Shown: positions 35,301-46,407 of the stretch, in pieces
How positions within the stretch are numbered: the first letter of the stretch is position 1
How the letters are laid out: each line of letters begins with the position of its first letter
Assembly (NCBI GenBank): GCA_022605405.1
Contig: JABYQQ010000005.1
Span: 1,178,001 to 1,242,000, forward strand
Source: Earliella scabrosa
Lineage: Eukaryota > Basidiomycota > Agaricomycetes > Polyporales > Polyporaceae
DNA: 64,000 nucleotides
Direction: 5' to 3'
The notes under the pieces: model-generated
Told to the model about the DNA's origin: nothing
Seen by the model: the letters and a program-made list of their open reading frames with translations, nothing else
Databases searched by the model: none
Position numbers and translations under genes: made by a program

Positions 35301-35462
35301 GCTGTACATACTTCTGGCCTATCGTTCCCCGACTACGGGCCGAGCACGTTCGACGTGCCTGCCTTTACGCCGCAGGACCTGGGCATCAGCGCGTCTGGCA
35401 CGCCGCCATCCGCGAGCAGCGAGCCGGAGTCCGAACCCGAACCCGTCAAGTCGGAGTCATAA
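32365..35462 (+). CDS. RFX1: RFX-family winged-helix transcription factor
   Basis: Sequence-specific DNA-binding protein related to yeast Rfx1/Crt1 and fission-yeast Sak1, which control DNA-damage and cell-cycle genes. Exons 32365-33023, 33169-33362, 33437-34146, 34202-34379, 34439-34809, 34871-34926, 34985-35462 encode 881 residues. A Ser-rich N-terminal region is followed by the RFX domain from about residue 217 (AWLTANYSPYPDGNVPRQ...[33 protein letters not shown]), including the recognition-helix signature TRRLG.[8 protein letters not shown]. The central part contains the conserved dimerisation-type regions (VWGWFQDHLDALLESVRSYRF; DWIALNVLRNVALSTNSV). The tail is acidic and Pro/Ser-rich. 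The first intron splits the opening Trp codon of the DNA-binding domain. All junctions keep frame. Confidence 0.93.
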
Positions 35463-35864
35463 TTCGGGAAGACATATGGGTTGTTTGGGCTTTGCGAACG
35501 ACTTTTTTACTACTGCTGCTATACCCTACGCATCGAACTAATACCTGTCTGTTTGCTCTCCGCCGGCTGCTAATTATTGACTTTTGCTCCTCTGCTGTAT
35601 TGACGACTCCGTAAATCCACTATCGATCTCTCTCCTGTCGCTCCGCCGAATGTATTCCCATCCTCTCTCACCGGTCAATGTACTGGACGCTCCCGATACC
35701 ATATGCTCATGCCCGGACTTCGTCGCGTGTGTGCCGCAGTGACAATGTGAAGTGAGATGCCATTGCGCGCGATGATCGTAGGATATGTAGATGCACGTTG
35801 AGGATTACACAACAATAATATGTCCACCATGATACTACCCAAGAGACCGACCGGCCATACCTCA
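35463..35864. other. Intergenic region between convergent genes
   Basis: 3' flanks of the RFX gene (plus) and the BFR1-like gene (minus). AT-richer, no gene seen. Confidence 0.5.
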
Positions 35865-37654
35865 CTATGCCTCCACAGGCTGCTCCTGGACGCTTTCTAA
35901 CTTCTCGTCGACGGCCTCCGTTGGCACGCCCACTGAGGGGGCGGTGGATGCCGCAGGTGTCGGGGCAGGCTCAGGCGGACGCTCTGCACCGCCGTTGGGA
36001 GGAGCATCGGCAGATGCGGGCACGTCGACGTCTGCAGCCTTGCCACCGATAAGCTTGCGGATCTCCGCCTCCGCCTTCGCCTTGTTCTCCGCGGTGACAC
36101 GCGCCTGGTTGGCCTCGAACCACGCCTTCTTGGTCTTGAGGTCTTCGATGACACGCGGCACATCTGCGGTGGACGTGGGCGGTGGTATTGAGAGGGAGAG
36201 CAGGGCAGAGAGGGTGGGAAGAGGGACGTTCAGCTGCCCGCTGGCCGCTTCGGAGCCATTGGCCTCCGCAGCAGGGGTCTTCGCCCCTCCCTTCTTGCCC
36301 TTCTTCTTGCCGCCTCCGACGAAGTACGCCTCCTCGTCCTCGCCCTTCTTCTTGCGTGCGACCAAGCCCTCGCCGGGCCCGGCTTCGACTTTCCGGATGT
36401 CGAGCTTCGGCACGCCCGCGACATCCGACTTCTCCGTGAGGGGCTTCTGGCTCGACAACGTGCCCGAGGTGGACTTGCCCGAGAAGGAATCGATGAGGGT
36501 CTGGCAGTCCTCGATCTGGGCTTGGAACGCAGGGATCTCTGCCTCTTCGCGGATGCGGTCCGCGATCTCCTTCTTCTTCGCCTCCTCCTGTTCCGCGCGC
36601 TGGGCACGTGCCCGCTCCGCTCTCCGTGCGCGGTCCTCGTTGAGCTTGGTGTAGAACTTGTCGTTCGCGTCCTTGTACCGCTGCGCGGACTCGCGCTTGC
36701 GGTTGTAGAGTTCGTCGAGCTGAGCCTGCAGTGCCGACCGCTCGTCCAGGAGCTTGCTCCGGCTCGCGTACGCCTCGTCCCCTTCCTTCTTCAGCTCGTC
36801 CAACTCCGCCTTGATAGCATCGTACCGTTCCGAGGCGGCCTTCGCTTCGGGATCGTCCAGTTGCTTGCGAATCTCGTCGGCCCTGGCGCGGTCAGCTTCG
36901 ATGGCGTCCTGCTCGGCCTGGAAGCCCTCGACTATCCGCCTACTCCGCTTGCACTGAGAGATCTCCTGAAGGGCTCGCTTCTCCTCGACAAGCTTCATGC
37001 TACCGGACTCTACCTGCTTCTCCAATTGCCTTCGCAGGAGAATGAGACGAGTTCATTAGACCTCCCATGAAGGGACTCACTTGATCCGCTCGTCGACCTC
37101 AGCGACGGTCTTGTATGGTATCTTGCCCTTTGCGGCATTGAGGTCCTTGACCTGCCGTAAGGTCAGCGGAGAAGGTCTCGGGTGATACAGCAAGTTACTT
37201 GCCTTCTTTTGGATGCCCTCCTGGAGGGTTTTGAGTTGCTCGATCACCTTGCCCCTAGCCAGCTTGCTCGTCGACTGCTGACCGCGAATGCTGTCGAGCT
37301 CAGCACGGAGAGCGTTGCGCCGTTCATTACCAGGGCCGCCTTTCTGGTTGAGCGCGAGCTTCTCCTTGACCGCATTCTATTCCAGGCGGTAATGGATGGT
37401 TTGGCATGAAACTTCCGGAAGCCAGACACGTCCGCATGCGCACGCACCAGCTTAATCTGAAGGGCGTCGATCTCTGCCTTTATTTTGCTCTGTTCCGCAT
37501 CGTACAGCGCCTTATCTGGCTTTCCAGAGCCGTAGACAGCGAGCTCTTGAATCTCGGTAGTGGAGACGGCGGGGCTAGCCGTGCCGGAGGGCGTATCCGC
37601 CTTGGGCTTCTTCGACGCGCCGTTCGTTGCCGCGGGCTTGGACTTGGGAGCCAT
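35865..37654 (-). CDS. BFR1: BFR1-like polysome/nuclear segregation protein
   Basis: Exons (minus): 37430-37654, 37203-37376, 37081-37151, 35865-37029; 544 residues. The protein is nearly all charged coiled coil and matches the Bfr1 family, which binds mRNPs and polysomes at the ER and affects ploidy in yeast. Family landmarks are GGPGNERRNALRAELDSIR, KVIEQLKTLQEGIQKK and QVESGSMKLVEEKRALQEIS, then LDERSALQAQLDELYNRKR. The C-terminal region is Ala/Pro-rich with a patch reading GGGKKKGKKGG. Intron 2 (37152-37202) starts GCAAGT after AAGAAG (GC-AG) and is exactly 51 nt without a stop, so retention would add 17 residues. Intron 1 (37377-37429) was placed on GTGTCT to restore the frame. A shared region with NHP2 lies upstream. 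Confidence 0.88.
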
Positions 37655-37963
37655 CAGGGAAAGGAGTGGCAGGAATGCAGAGAGGAGGGTGCTGGTGGTG
37701 ACTGTGCGGGAGGCAGGAAGGGATGAGAGTCGGCGTGAGAAGGCGGAGGTTACGGTCAATCCGGTTTCCCGTGACGTGGCTGCCCGACAGCCGTCCTGCA
37801 GCCGTCGCAGAGCGCGCTGGATTCGCGCCAGGCACCCCGTGTAAACAGGGCAGACAGACTTGTGCATGGACATGACATAGAAAGCAATACATGAAACGAC
37901 AAAATACCGAGAGATGCAGAGAGTACAGATGCTACGAGGAAGGATGCGAGGTAGGTCCGAGTA
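37655..37963. other. Short intergenic region, NHP2 / BFR1-like
   Basis: 309 bp between the NHP2 stop and the BFR1-like start, both genes on the minus strand. No further feature seen. Confidence 0.5.
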
Positions 37964-38730
37964 TCAGAATATGAGCTTTTGGTCCAGCAGCTGGATCTCT
38001 TTACAACACTCGTCGTACGTCTCCCGGTAGTCGTCGTCCTTGTCCTCCTTCTCCCCGTCTTTTGATTTGGATTTCTTCTTCTGGTCTGGACATACCATCA
38101 CGCAGCTCGTCGGCCGCTTCGTTGCGCTCGCGTGTCCCAGCTCTTCTTTTGAGGGCACGAACACGTACGGAATGTTCGCATCCTCGGCCATGACCGGTAA
38201 ATGTGAGATGATATCGATGGGCGTGATATCTGCCGCAAGAATGAGGAGACTGGGATGGCCGTTGAGCATACAGGAGGGCGACATGAGCTGGGAGACGTAC
38301 CCTTTCTCCCCCTTCCGGATGGCCTTTACGACCTCCTTCACTCCACGCTTCACCTGTCGCTGCTTCGAGGCTATAGCGAGAACTGCAGGTGAAGATGCGG
38401 CACATGCAATCAAAGGTGTAACATACCTTTCTTGATAGTTTTATGTAGCTTCTTCAACATCTTCTTCTGCGCCAGAGGTTGCGCTATGGGTGAAAGGTCT
38501 TCGAGAGGTATCACAATCTCCTCCTTCTCCTTTTTGACTTTCTTCTCGACCTACACGATGGCGGGATGTAGCTTGTCCGCGTTGACGTGCAAGGTTTGAC
38601 CGACCTTCACCAACTCAGCATCCTCCATTTCGACATCATCATTGACCTCGATTGCATCTGTGACAGTCTCTGTCACCGCTTTTGTCTCTTTGCGCTTCTT
38701 GTCTTTCTTTTCCGACTTGTCTTTGGCCAT
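37964..38730 (-). CDS. NHP2: H/ACA snoRNP subunit NHP2
   Basis: L7Ae-type RNA-binding core protein of H/ACA snoRNPs, needed for rRNA pseudouridylation in the nucleolus. Exons (minus): 38605-38730, 38427-38550, 38301-38370, 37964-38249; 201 residues. The N-terminus is Lys/Glu-rich. The L7Ae fold is visible in QRQVKRGVKEVVKAIRKGEKG, LLILAADITPIDIISHLPVM and NIPYVFVPSKEELGHA, with the typical SATKRPTSCVMV ending. A charged Lys/Asp tail then extends beyond yeast Nhp2. Introns are 54, 56 and 51 nt. The first intron uses donor GTCGGT, which is not strong but gives the only clean join. Confidence 0.92.
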
Positions 38731-39883
38731 CTCGGCAGGGGTATGTGAGGCAGCTGCAGGTAGACGGGGACGAGCTAGGACGACTCGCGAATTGGGCGCG
38801 TACGAAAATTCGCCCTCGAGAATGCGATCACGTGAGCAACGTCTAATAGGAGAGCGCCCATACTGTGCTAAGTACACCACTGCTCAAGAGTCTAACCGTA
38901 ACGTTCAAGGCAGGCTCTATCGTTCACAACTCTCGGGTCCAGCAGTTCTGCGAATAGACATAAAGGCTCCTGAGTACACGCATAGCTGTTGCGTTGGGAC
39001 GAAGGAGTGATCGTACATTGCCGCTCGTTCATGCGACGTTCGAAGTCGACGTTCGCCGTTGAACGGATGCTAGCAAAGTGAGATAAATGTAGCGCAGGCA
39101 TCATGAGTCTAGGCTCGCTCGAAGGCACATGCGTTCGTAATGACCGAAGTATACTATCTTCGTACCTCGGAGCGAGATGTTCGGCGGCAGTCCGTTCTTC
39201 GCGAGGAGTGAGCACGTTGGCCTTCGCACTTGACGTACACGATTCGCCCACGCGGACAGATAGCTCGTGGATGCTCAGGGAGGCTCTCACGTCTCTCCGG
39301 ACGGACCGCTTTGAAGCCCTGGCCGCGCCAGGCGCGTATACCACCCGCGCTTCCGATTGGAAAGAGGACCATCCCAGCGCCCTTTCTTCGATCCCGGCGC
39401 CGGGCTTCGAAGGACGCGCTGAACGCCATCGACATGCGAGATATCCATAAACAGGCCATCAGCATCGGACACGCACTTGGGTTTCCTGATTGTTGAGAAC
39501 AAGGGCAGACGTCGAGATTGACTCGCACCTCGCTTACTAGGGCGCGCAGTTCAGCGCGAGAACAGCGACTGGGTTGGATCCTTCTGTTCTCCTTGACACA
39601 TGTCCTCGAGCTTCGAGCAGACTTCTGGATTCGAACGCAGGGAGACTGTTGCTAGCCTGAGAGCGCGGCGAGGTGAATATGGGAGTCGGAGGAGAAGGTG
39701 GAAGTGCCAGAGGGCGGGAAAGTGATTCGTATCAAGCAATGTAACCGTTTTTGAGTGGCATCGGTAGTTTTGGCCCACGTGGTTATCGAGAATGGTAGCC
39801 ACGCGCTCTTGCCTCTGCTCGTCCATATTATCGGTACTAGACACACCGCGCCGGCTGCCCTCCCGCCCTCGACGTCCTCCGCC
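38731..39883. other. Intergenic region, divergent, no convincing gene
   Basis: About 1.15 kb between NHP2 (minus) and the bHLH gene (plus). Open frames of about 100-150 codons on both strands (39100-39530) lack recognisable motifs. A T-loop-like GTTCGAATCC (minus strand, about 39627-39636) has no tRNA fold around it. Confidence 0.45.
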
Positions 39884-42103
39884 ATGTCCTCCTCGTCCGC
39901 AGACGGCGACCCCAGCTCCTCAGGCGCCAAAAGGGGGGTTGAGTCGCCTAACGGCTCCTCCGCCGGCAGCGCTTTCCACCTTCAGCCCAAAACCTCGTCC
40001 CCGTCTCTAACCCCCCGACAGACCTCCGTTACACCCCTTGCCCCCCTTGAGTTTCTTCAAAACCAACGCCGAGGCTCCATCACGGACCCCTCATTACACG
40101 CCGGCCCTCACCCGCCTACATTTCCCGGTGGACCGCCCGGTCCCTCTGGGATCACGTCCCCCTTCCGACGCCCCGAGTCCCCTGCGACCAGCTACCCGTC
40201 GTCAGCGTCCCACGAGTCCCGACGTTCGTTTTCCCAATCGCGACCCTTGTCTCCCTACAAGTTCGGAGACGCATCTGCACAGCCCGGGGAAAGCCCCAAC
40301 GCACATCTTCGACGCGTGCTCAGGTCCCCTTCAGCGGAGACCGTGGACAGGCGCACTCCCACACAAGCCATGGCCGTAGACAGCGCACGGGAGGGGAGCA
40401 CGCAGGGCTTGGAGCGGGAGCGGAATGGGGGCGAAGGTGAGCTCATCCGTGACAGGTGCGCAACTACCGGGGACGGTATGTCTGAACGCAGTTCGCTTCC
40501 CCATCCTCTTTATGTGCAGTTCCGGACAGGGCAAAGGGCAGCGACCACATGGATGTCGACAAGAACGAGCATGCGCAACAGCATGGCCAAGAAGGAGGTG
40601 GGCACGCGCGGTCGGACCAGGGCTCCCGGGACATGGAAGACATGGACTACAACGGCCGCCGGCAGTCTGTGGTAGCAGGTGGTTAAGGCTTTCTAAAGAT
40701 TGCGAACCCTACTCACGCATCACGTTCTGCCTCAAGGCACGAAGCGCAAGATGTCGTCCGACAAAGGCGTGTACCCGCCTGGCAACCCAGACATCGATCC
40801 ACAGTTGGTAGGTCCGGAAGGCAGAGGAGGAGACGAACCGGCGCCCAAACGGCGAGGATCTGCAATTGACACGCAGAGGATCGCGCAGCTGAGTTTGTAC
40901 GACCGTCGAAATTCAGTAGATGCACGGGCTGCGGCCGGGTCGCCGTGGTGGAACGATAGACGAGATTCGACGTCGTCCGCGTCCGCGTACACCAGCTCGA
41001 ACACGCCTCTGACGACCGGATACACCACTCCCTCCTCGGCAATTCCCGGCGATTCGCCACATGGCCGACCTCCTGGTGGCATTGCAACTTTCGCGTGGCC
41101 TGCCAATCCACCCCCGCCCGATCAGGCTCCCCCTCCAAACATGCAGAACGAGCCTGCAGTTAATATGCAGGCCCCTCATCCTCCCTTTGACCCGCTCACA
41201 CCAGCAATCATGCCTCCAGTCACCTTCGCGCCAGATCGTCGAATGTCCGCACCCAATATTTCTCCAGATTCTCTCCCGACCCCGCCAGCCACGGGACCGA
41301 CGCGAGCCCTGCGGTCGCGTTCGCGCCCGCCCTCGCGTGTCCGTGCCGACTCATCAGCCCTTGGTAGCGCGGGCCAGGCGCCAGCCGGGAGCAGCGCAAA
41401 CCCCGAGGAGGCGAGCAGCTCGCACTCCGTCTCGGAGAAACAGCCGGGCTCTACCCCATACTCGCGCTCGCCCGAGTTGCGCGTATCCCACAAGCTTGCC
41501 GAGCGCAAGCGCAGAAAAGAGATGAAGGAGCTCTTCGATGAGTTGCGGGACCAACTCCCTGCCGACCGAGGGATGAAGGCGAGCAAATGGGAGATTCTCA
41601 GCAAAGGTGCGTCGCTTATAGATGTGGCTTGCCTGCGAGCGTGGCTCGAACCGCTGTCCGTAGCAATCGACTTCATTGTCACCCTCAAGCAGAGCCATCA
41701 GGACATGGGTAGGGAGATTGAGATGTTGCGGCACGAGCTAGAAGGATATCGTCAAGGCATGCCTCCTCCGTTTGCCGGCGGACCCCCACACGGCGTCGTG
41801 TATGGCCATGGACCTCCTGTCGGTGTTCCGTATCCTCCTCCTCCGCCGGGAGCGCCTGGTGCTCCCCCTCCTCCTCACACCCACCCAGGTGGCCCTCCTG
41901 GCCCTCCTCCTCCTGGCCATCCGGTGCCCCCACCTCATCATCCTCACCCCATGCCTCCTCACGCACCGCCTCCCCAACAGCCTGTGTCCCGACCGGGCTC
42001 GTCTCAGAACGCGTTCCCGCCTGGTGCGGGGTCTGCGCCTCCCTCTCAACAGCCGGCTGTGAACGGGAATCCTGCTGCATCCCGGACGGAGACACCGTCA
42101 TAG
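39884..42103 (+). CDS. Basic helix-loop-helix transcription factor
   Basis: Exons 39884-40436, 40520-40678, 40737-41606, 41664-42103; 673 residues. The bHLH domain spans about residues 488-560: HKLAERKRRKEMKELFDELR, the loop LPADRGMKASKWEILSK, then AIDFIVTLKQSHQDMGREIE, running into a short coiled coil. The basic region keeps the His, Glu and Arg that contact a CACGTG-type E-box (class B). The rest is disordered, Ser/Pro-rich, and ends in long Pro-His-Gly stretches. The domain is split by a 57-nt intron inside LSK|AIDF. Exon 1 was ended at the donor GTGAGC because the next GT (in GACAGgtgcgc) gives a wrong frame. The start at 39884 is the first ATG. Target genes are not predictable from the sequence. 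Confidence 0.88.
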
Positions 42104-42745
42104 GGCATGTGTCCACCTTCGAAACTGTAGCGATATCGTCCCTTCTTTGCTTGACTCAAGGGTCTTGTGTTCTCAATTCAGAGGTGATATTTTATGACAT
42201 ATCTTCGTACCCTTCGTGCTCTGACGGATTGCGCATAGAGATGGGGAACATTCTTGTATTTGCTGGCGGAGCTGCTAGTTTGTGTCTGCGTATTATTTGT
42301 TCTGCCGTTCTTTCCCTGCTACTTCATAAGTATCTCCCAGTACGTGGTATCGGAGTACGGACGATATCCCATATATTTCTAGACGGACCCCATCCTGTTC
42401 CAGTACGATGTAGTCCAGACGACCGCCAATGCAAGAGCAAACACTCCCCTTATTTGCGTATTGTTCTTGAAGAGGCACTAGCGTTGTTGCGCTTGGTCCT
42501 AGAGGCTATCCGATCGAGCACCGAGGGGATAACAAGGGAGTCAGGAAGCGCGGGCGGCTCCGCACCGACTGCACGCTTCTTACACCTGCACCACCACCAC
42601 CGCCAGCCTCTCTCTGGTCATCCAACGTCTCGGCCTCCTTCATTGCGTGCTGCCGTAACGTTGAACCCTTTCTTCGCGCCCCGCTGTCGCTGGTCTTCCA
42701 TTCCCACTCAGATCGGGCTCCCATCCACCTCAGACAAGGGCCGAT
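42104..42745. other. Intergenic region
   Basis: 3' flank of the bHLH gene and promoter of the TFIIF gene. A 226-codon open frame overlaps it but has no family signal and runs through both flanks. Confidence 0.45.
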
Positions 42746-44969
42746 ATGGCGAAGAAGGGCGCTCCTACCCTCTTCAACCCCAGACCTAGCCGCCCCGTCC
42801 TACCCAAGAAAGAGTCTCCTGCCACGAACACGCCCTCTCCCGGCTCCTCCCAGTCTCTGCCCAACTCGCAATCTGCGCCCGGCACACCCAAGAAACCATC
42901 GCCCGCCACCGCGTCCCCCGCGCGACCTGCCCCACCCCGCCGCGCTCCCGCGCCCAAAACCGAGGATGACTCGGGCCCGAAGCTGCCGGAGGGGCCGTAC
43001 TCGGAGTACCGGCTGATGTCGTCGAAGCTGAACGGGTGGAAGTACGACGTGATGAAGTTCGAGTCGCGGAAGAAGGTCGAGCTCAACGACTGGACGAAAC
43101 CAGTGAAGCTCAACCGGAAGGACACGCGGCGCAACGACCCGAGCGCACAGCCAGCGCAGCAGGCGGTTGGGCACATGGTTGGGTCTGACGGAAAGCTCGT
43201 GCTGGGGCAGGACGGGAAGGTCGTCATGGTCGACGCGCAGGGGCGGCCGATCCGTCAGGAGAATGGGGAGGCGAAGGAGGAGAAGGGCAAGGACAAGGAT
43301 AAGAAGAAGCGGTTCCAGAAGAAGACACGACAGGTGTTCCTCGTGCCGGAGGCTACGAGGCAGCTGAGGAGGGAGGAGAAGTACCCGTGGGTGATCGAGG
43401 ACGCGGAGCAGAAGGAGGTGTGGTTGGCGCAGATGGAGGAGGTTTCGAAGTCGCAGACGCATGCGATGTTCATGCCGGCAGCGAACGACGTCTTCAAGTT
43501 CGTGCCCGCGCATCGGTGGTACCGGTTTCAGAAGAAACAAGCCCACCAGGTCATTAAGAACCTCGACGAAGTGGAGTCCATCGTGCGTATGTTCACACTC
43601 AATACATCGCATTCACTTCACAGTACTACTCGTCGTAGATGACGAAGGTGCAGAAGCGGAAAGATAAGACACTCTGGACGCTGCGGCAAAAGACGGAGGA
43701 AGCTGCTGCTAGTGGTTCCCTGGTCCACAACGCTAGTCAGAGTCTCGGGCCAGGAGGAAGGAAATTGCGGACTGTCGATAGCGGCAGTGCCGATCTGTTT
43801 GGGGATGACGAGGAGGGCGTCGACCGCAAACGCAAAATAAAGCGTGAGCTTGGTGCCGAAGGCTTCCTCGACGAGCTCGATTTCGAGGAAGGCTTTGCGG
43901 ACGACGAAGATAAGATGGACGCTGATGACAAGGAGGATGAGGAGGCGAAGGAGCTCGAGGTATGTGTGATTCATTGTGCTATCTTTCCCCCTCCCTCCCT
44001 AATCTCGCAAACGCAGGAACGACTCAAGAAAGAGTACAAATCCGCGAACAAGGTTCGCGAGAGCTACATCGACGAGTCAGAGGAGGAAGATGAGGACGAC
44101 TCGAAGCTGACCGGGGCGGGCAAGAACCTGCAGAAGACTCTGAAGAAGCTCGAGAAGGGTGGTGGTTATGAGGAGGATTCTGACGATGACAAGAATCCAT
44201 ACGCGAGTTCGGTACGTGCGTGTTTCGCTGGCATGCGCTCATGTATTAATGCACGTCATAGGAGGAAGAGGAGGAGGAAGAGGAACCGCCACAAGCACCG
44301 ACCGGGCCAGCGATTCTCCCTCCTGAACCCAAACCCGGCGCCCGCACTGCTTCGTCTCAAACGCCATCGGCTGGCTCGGCAACGCCAAAGCCTCCAGTGA
44401 ACGGGCAGGTGACGATTAAGTCGGAGCCCCAGTCCCAGTCTCGCGCAACTTCTCCAGTACCGGGGCATGGCGGTCACTCTGTCGTCGCAAAGCGTGCAAC
44501 GAGTCCAAAGGTGCCGAAACCGAAGGCGGGGATCCCGAGCCGCGCGGGAAGTCCTCTCGCAGGTGCCAATGGCGTCTCGCCTCCAGCCAGTCGAGCCACA
44601 AGTCCTGCTGTTCCGGGAACCCGTGCCGATGGCCAACCGTCCGCTGCTACGTCGCCGCCGGGTGCGAAACCTTTGAAGCGCAAAGCGGAGGACGGAACGA
44701 CGACTCCGTCGGACGGCACCGCCCGCCCCCAGAAGAAGCGCAAGGCGCCCGGAGAGCTTGAGGACAGGATGGTGATCGAGTGGCTGAGGACGCACGAGAG
44801 GGCGACGACGCGGGAGTGCATCCAACACTTTGGCCGCTACTTGACGGACGAGGCGAAGAAGAGCAAGTTCACGTCGCTGGTGAAGGAGATCGCGCAGTTG
44901 AAGGACGGCGTGCTGGAGTTGCGGCCCGCGTATCGCGGGACGACCGCGCCTTCGTCCGCCGCAGAGTAG
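42746..44969 (+). CDS. TFG1: Transcription initiation factor IIF, alpha subunit (RAP74/Tfg1)
   Basis: Large subunit of TFIIF, which binds RNA polymerase II and stabilises the preinitiation complex. Exons 42746-43582, 43639-43959, 44017-44211, 44262-44969; 686 residues. The N-terminal dimerisation region is recognisable (YSEYRLMSSKLNGWKYDVMKF, later RQVFLVPEA, KYPWVIEDAE and FKFVPAHRWYRFQKK). A strongly acidic and basic middle follows (DDEDKMDADDKEDEEAKELE; SEEEDEDDSK). The C-terminus is a winged helix (DRMVIEWLRTHERATTRECIQHF, then FTSLVKEIAQLKDGVLEL). Exon 2 starts at 43639 after an acceptor in CGTCGTAG; earlier AGs hit a stop. All introns are 50-57 nt. Confidence 0.92.
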
Positions 44970-45981
44970 GGTGGGTCGCAGCTCTCGTGGGAGGAGGCCG
45001 TTCTGGCGATGTATTGGTAACAACGCGGACTGTTGGTGGACTGATGAGTTATGTGGGCGTGCTTCTGGTAGGGGACCGGCGCATGACGATCGCGGACGGT
45101 GCGCGTGCGAGCCTGATCGCTGACACTGATTGTAATTGCCCACGAGTTGGTAGCCTGTGAGTGTGTACGGGTCGCGCATAATATTAGCGTCGCGGGCTGT
45201 AAGCTCTCCTGGCGAATGTGTTTGTGCAGGGATGACATCCGAGTTGTCTGAGACTGGGCAGGCGAAAGCGCTGTGAGCGGGCGATTCAAACAGAAGGAAA
45301 CTCCAGAGGAGCTCCACTTGGCACAGACCGAGGCCGATGGTGATGCACTGGTGATGTGCTGTCGAGGTGATTGCCCCGGCGGGTTCTAAGAATAACACGC
45401 AACCCTGCGACGTTGCTTATGTCCGCAATTCGAGAAGGCATCATACGGTTGGATGATGGAATATGTCAGCTGTCGACTGCCGTTGCGTAGAGAACTTTGC
45501 GAACCGTGAGGAATCGATTGGCAGGGGGCCGCCGCAGGGCGGGAACGGTCAGCGCTGAGGCACTCTGACTCGGAGATCAATGGGAAAAAATAGCTACATG
45601 TCTGCCTGCAGCGATCTGGCATCAGACCGAGGGACTTGCGCGTGGTTGGGCGTTCGAGGCGCGACAACAGGCGGCAACCGGCGCCGGTGTAGAATGTTCA
45701 AGCCCCCTGTGGTGGAGGCATTAGACGGAGACAATACGCGCCCGCCCCGAAGGACATCGGAGAACGTTAATGTTAACGTTGTCTCTCGGTACTTTACGAC
45801 AATCCGTAGTCCCGGGGCATGCCCCCGTCTCGAGAGGCGGCGGCTACCATGCGACTGCACGCATCAGTGCACGGCGGGGATGCGTAAAGGGATCTACGTC
45901 ATTCCCTGCTCAGGTTTGCACTGAAGTTCCCCCAGAGTCCCCCACGAACATGTTCATGGCAAAGTGCAGCTTGGGCTCTCA

Positions 45982-46007
45982 GACAAGGACAAGGACAAGG
46001 ACAAGGG
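45982..46007 (+). repeat. ACAAGG hexamer microsatellite
   Basis: Four consecutive ACAAGG units. No coding role seen. Confidence 0.8.
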
Positions 46008-46311
46008 ATTCATCTGACTAGAGTCGCGAACGTCGATAGCTGAGCCAGGGCAGGGATGCATTTTTGGCGGGTTGGAATCGGCGGCGGGCAGCCGGGGCCG
46101 GGGTGATGGCTTGGGCCGGCCGGATCGGCAGAGGAGGAGGAGGAGCATGTGGCTGGATAAGGCAGGAGCACTGCCATTCGCGGCAATCGAGTTTGGATGG
46201 GTCTCGCGTCGCCTGGTGCGGCAATGGCAGGCCGAGTGTGATCGGGGCTAGCGTCTGCGATTTGACGGGCAAACGCGATGTTCAGTGCAGCGGGCAGGCC
46301 GCCCAGCGAGA

Positions 46312-46318
46312 TATATAA
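46312..46318 (+). promoter_or_regulatory. TATA box of chitin deacetylase gene
   Basis: TATATAA about 90 nt before the ATG at 46408, followed by a CT/C-rich leader: a normal fungal core promoter layout. Confidence 0.6.
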
Positions 46319-46407
46319 CGAAATGTCAGCCATCGTCCGCCATCCTCCCCTTCAATCTTCAATTTCTCCCTCCCGCCCCGCCCCGTCCCCCCGCCCCGCG
46401 AGCCGCC

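Larger units (their letters stand above)
44970..46407. other. Intergenic region, promoter side of chitin deacetylase
   Basis: 1.4 kb with no convincing gene. Contains an ACAAGG hexamer run near 45982-46007 and a palindromic GTTAATGTTAACG segment near 45768. Confidence 0.45.

Noticed and set aside
39100..39530. Overlapping open frames on both strands upstream of the bHLH gene, considered as a retroelement remnant.
   Set aside because: No reverse transcriptase, integrase or gag motif and no terminal repeats visible.
39627..39636. T-loop-like GTTCGAATCC on the minus strand, suggesting a tRNA.
   Set aside because: Flanks do not pair into a T-arm, and no acceptor stem or anticodon arm is present.
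42109..42789. Plus-strand 226-codon frame between the bHLH and TFIIF genes.
   Set aside because: Unrelated composition along its length, no motif, and it overlaps the TFIIF start in another frame.
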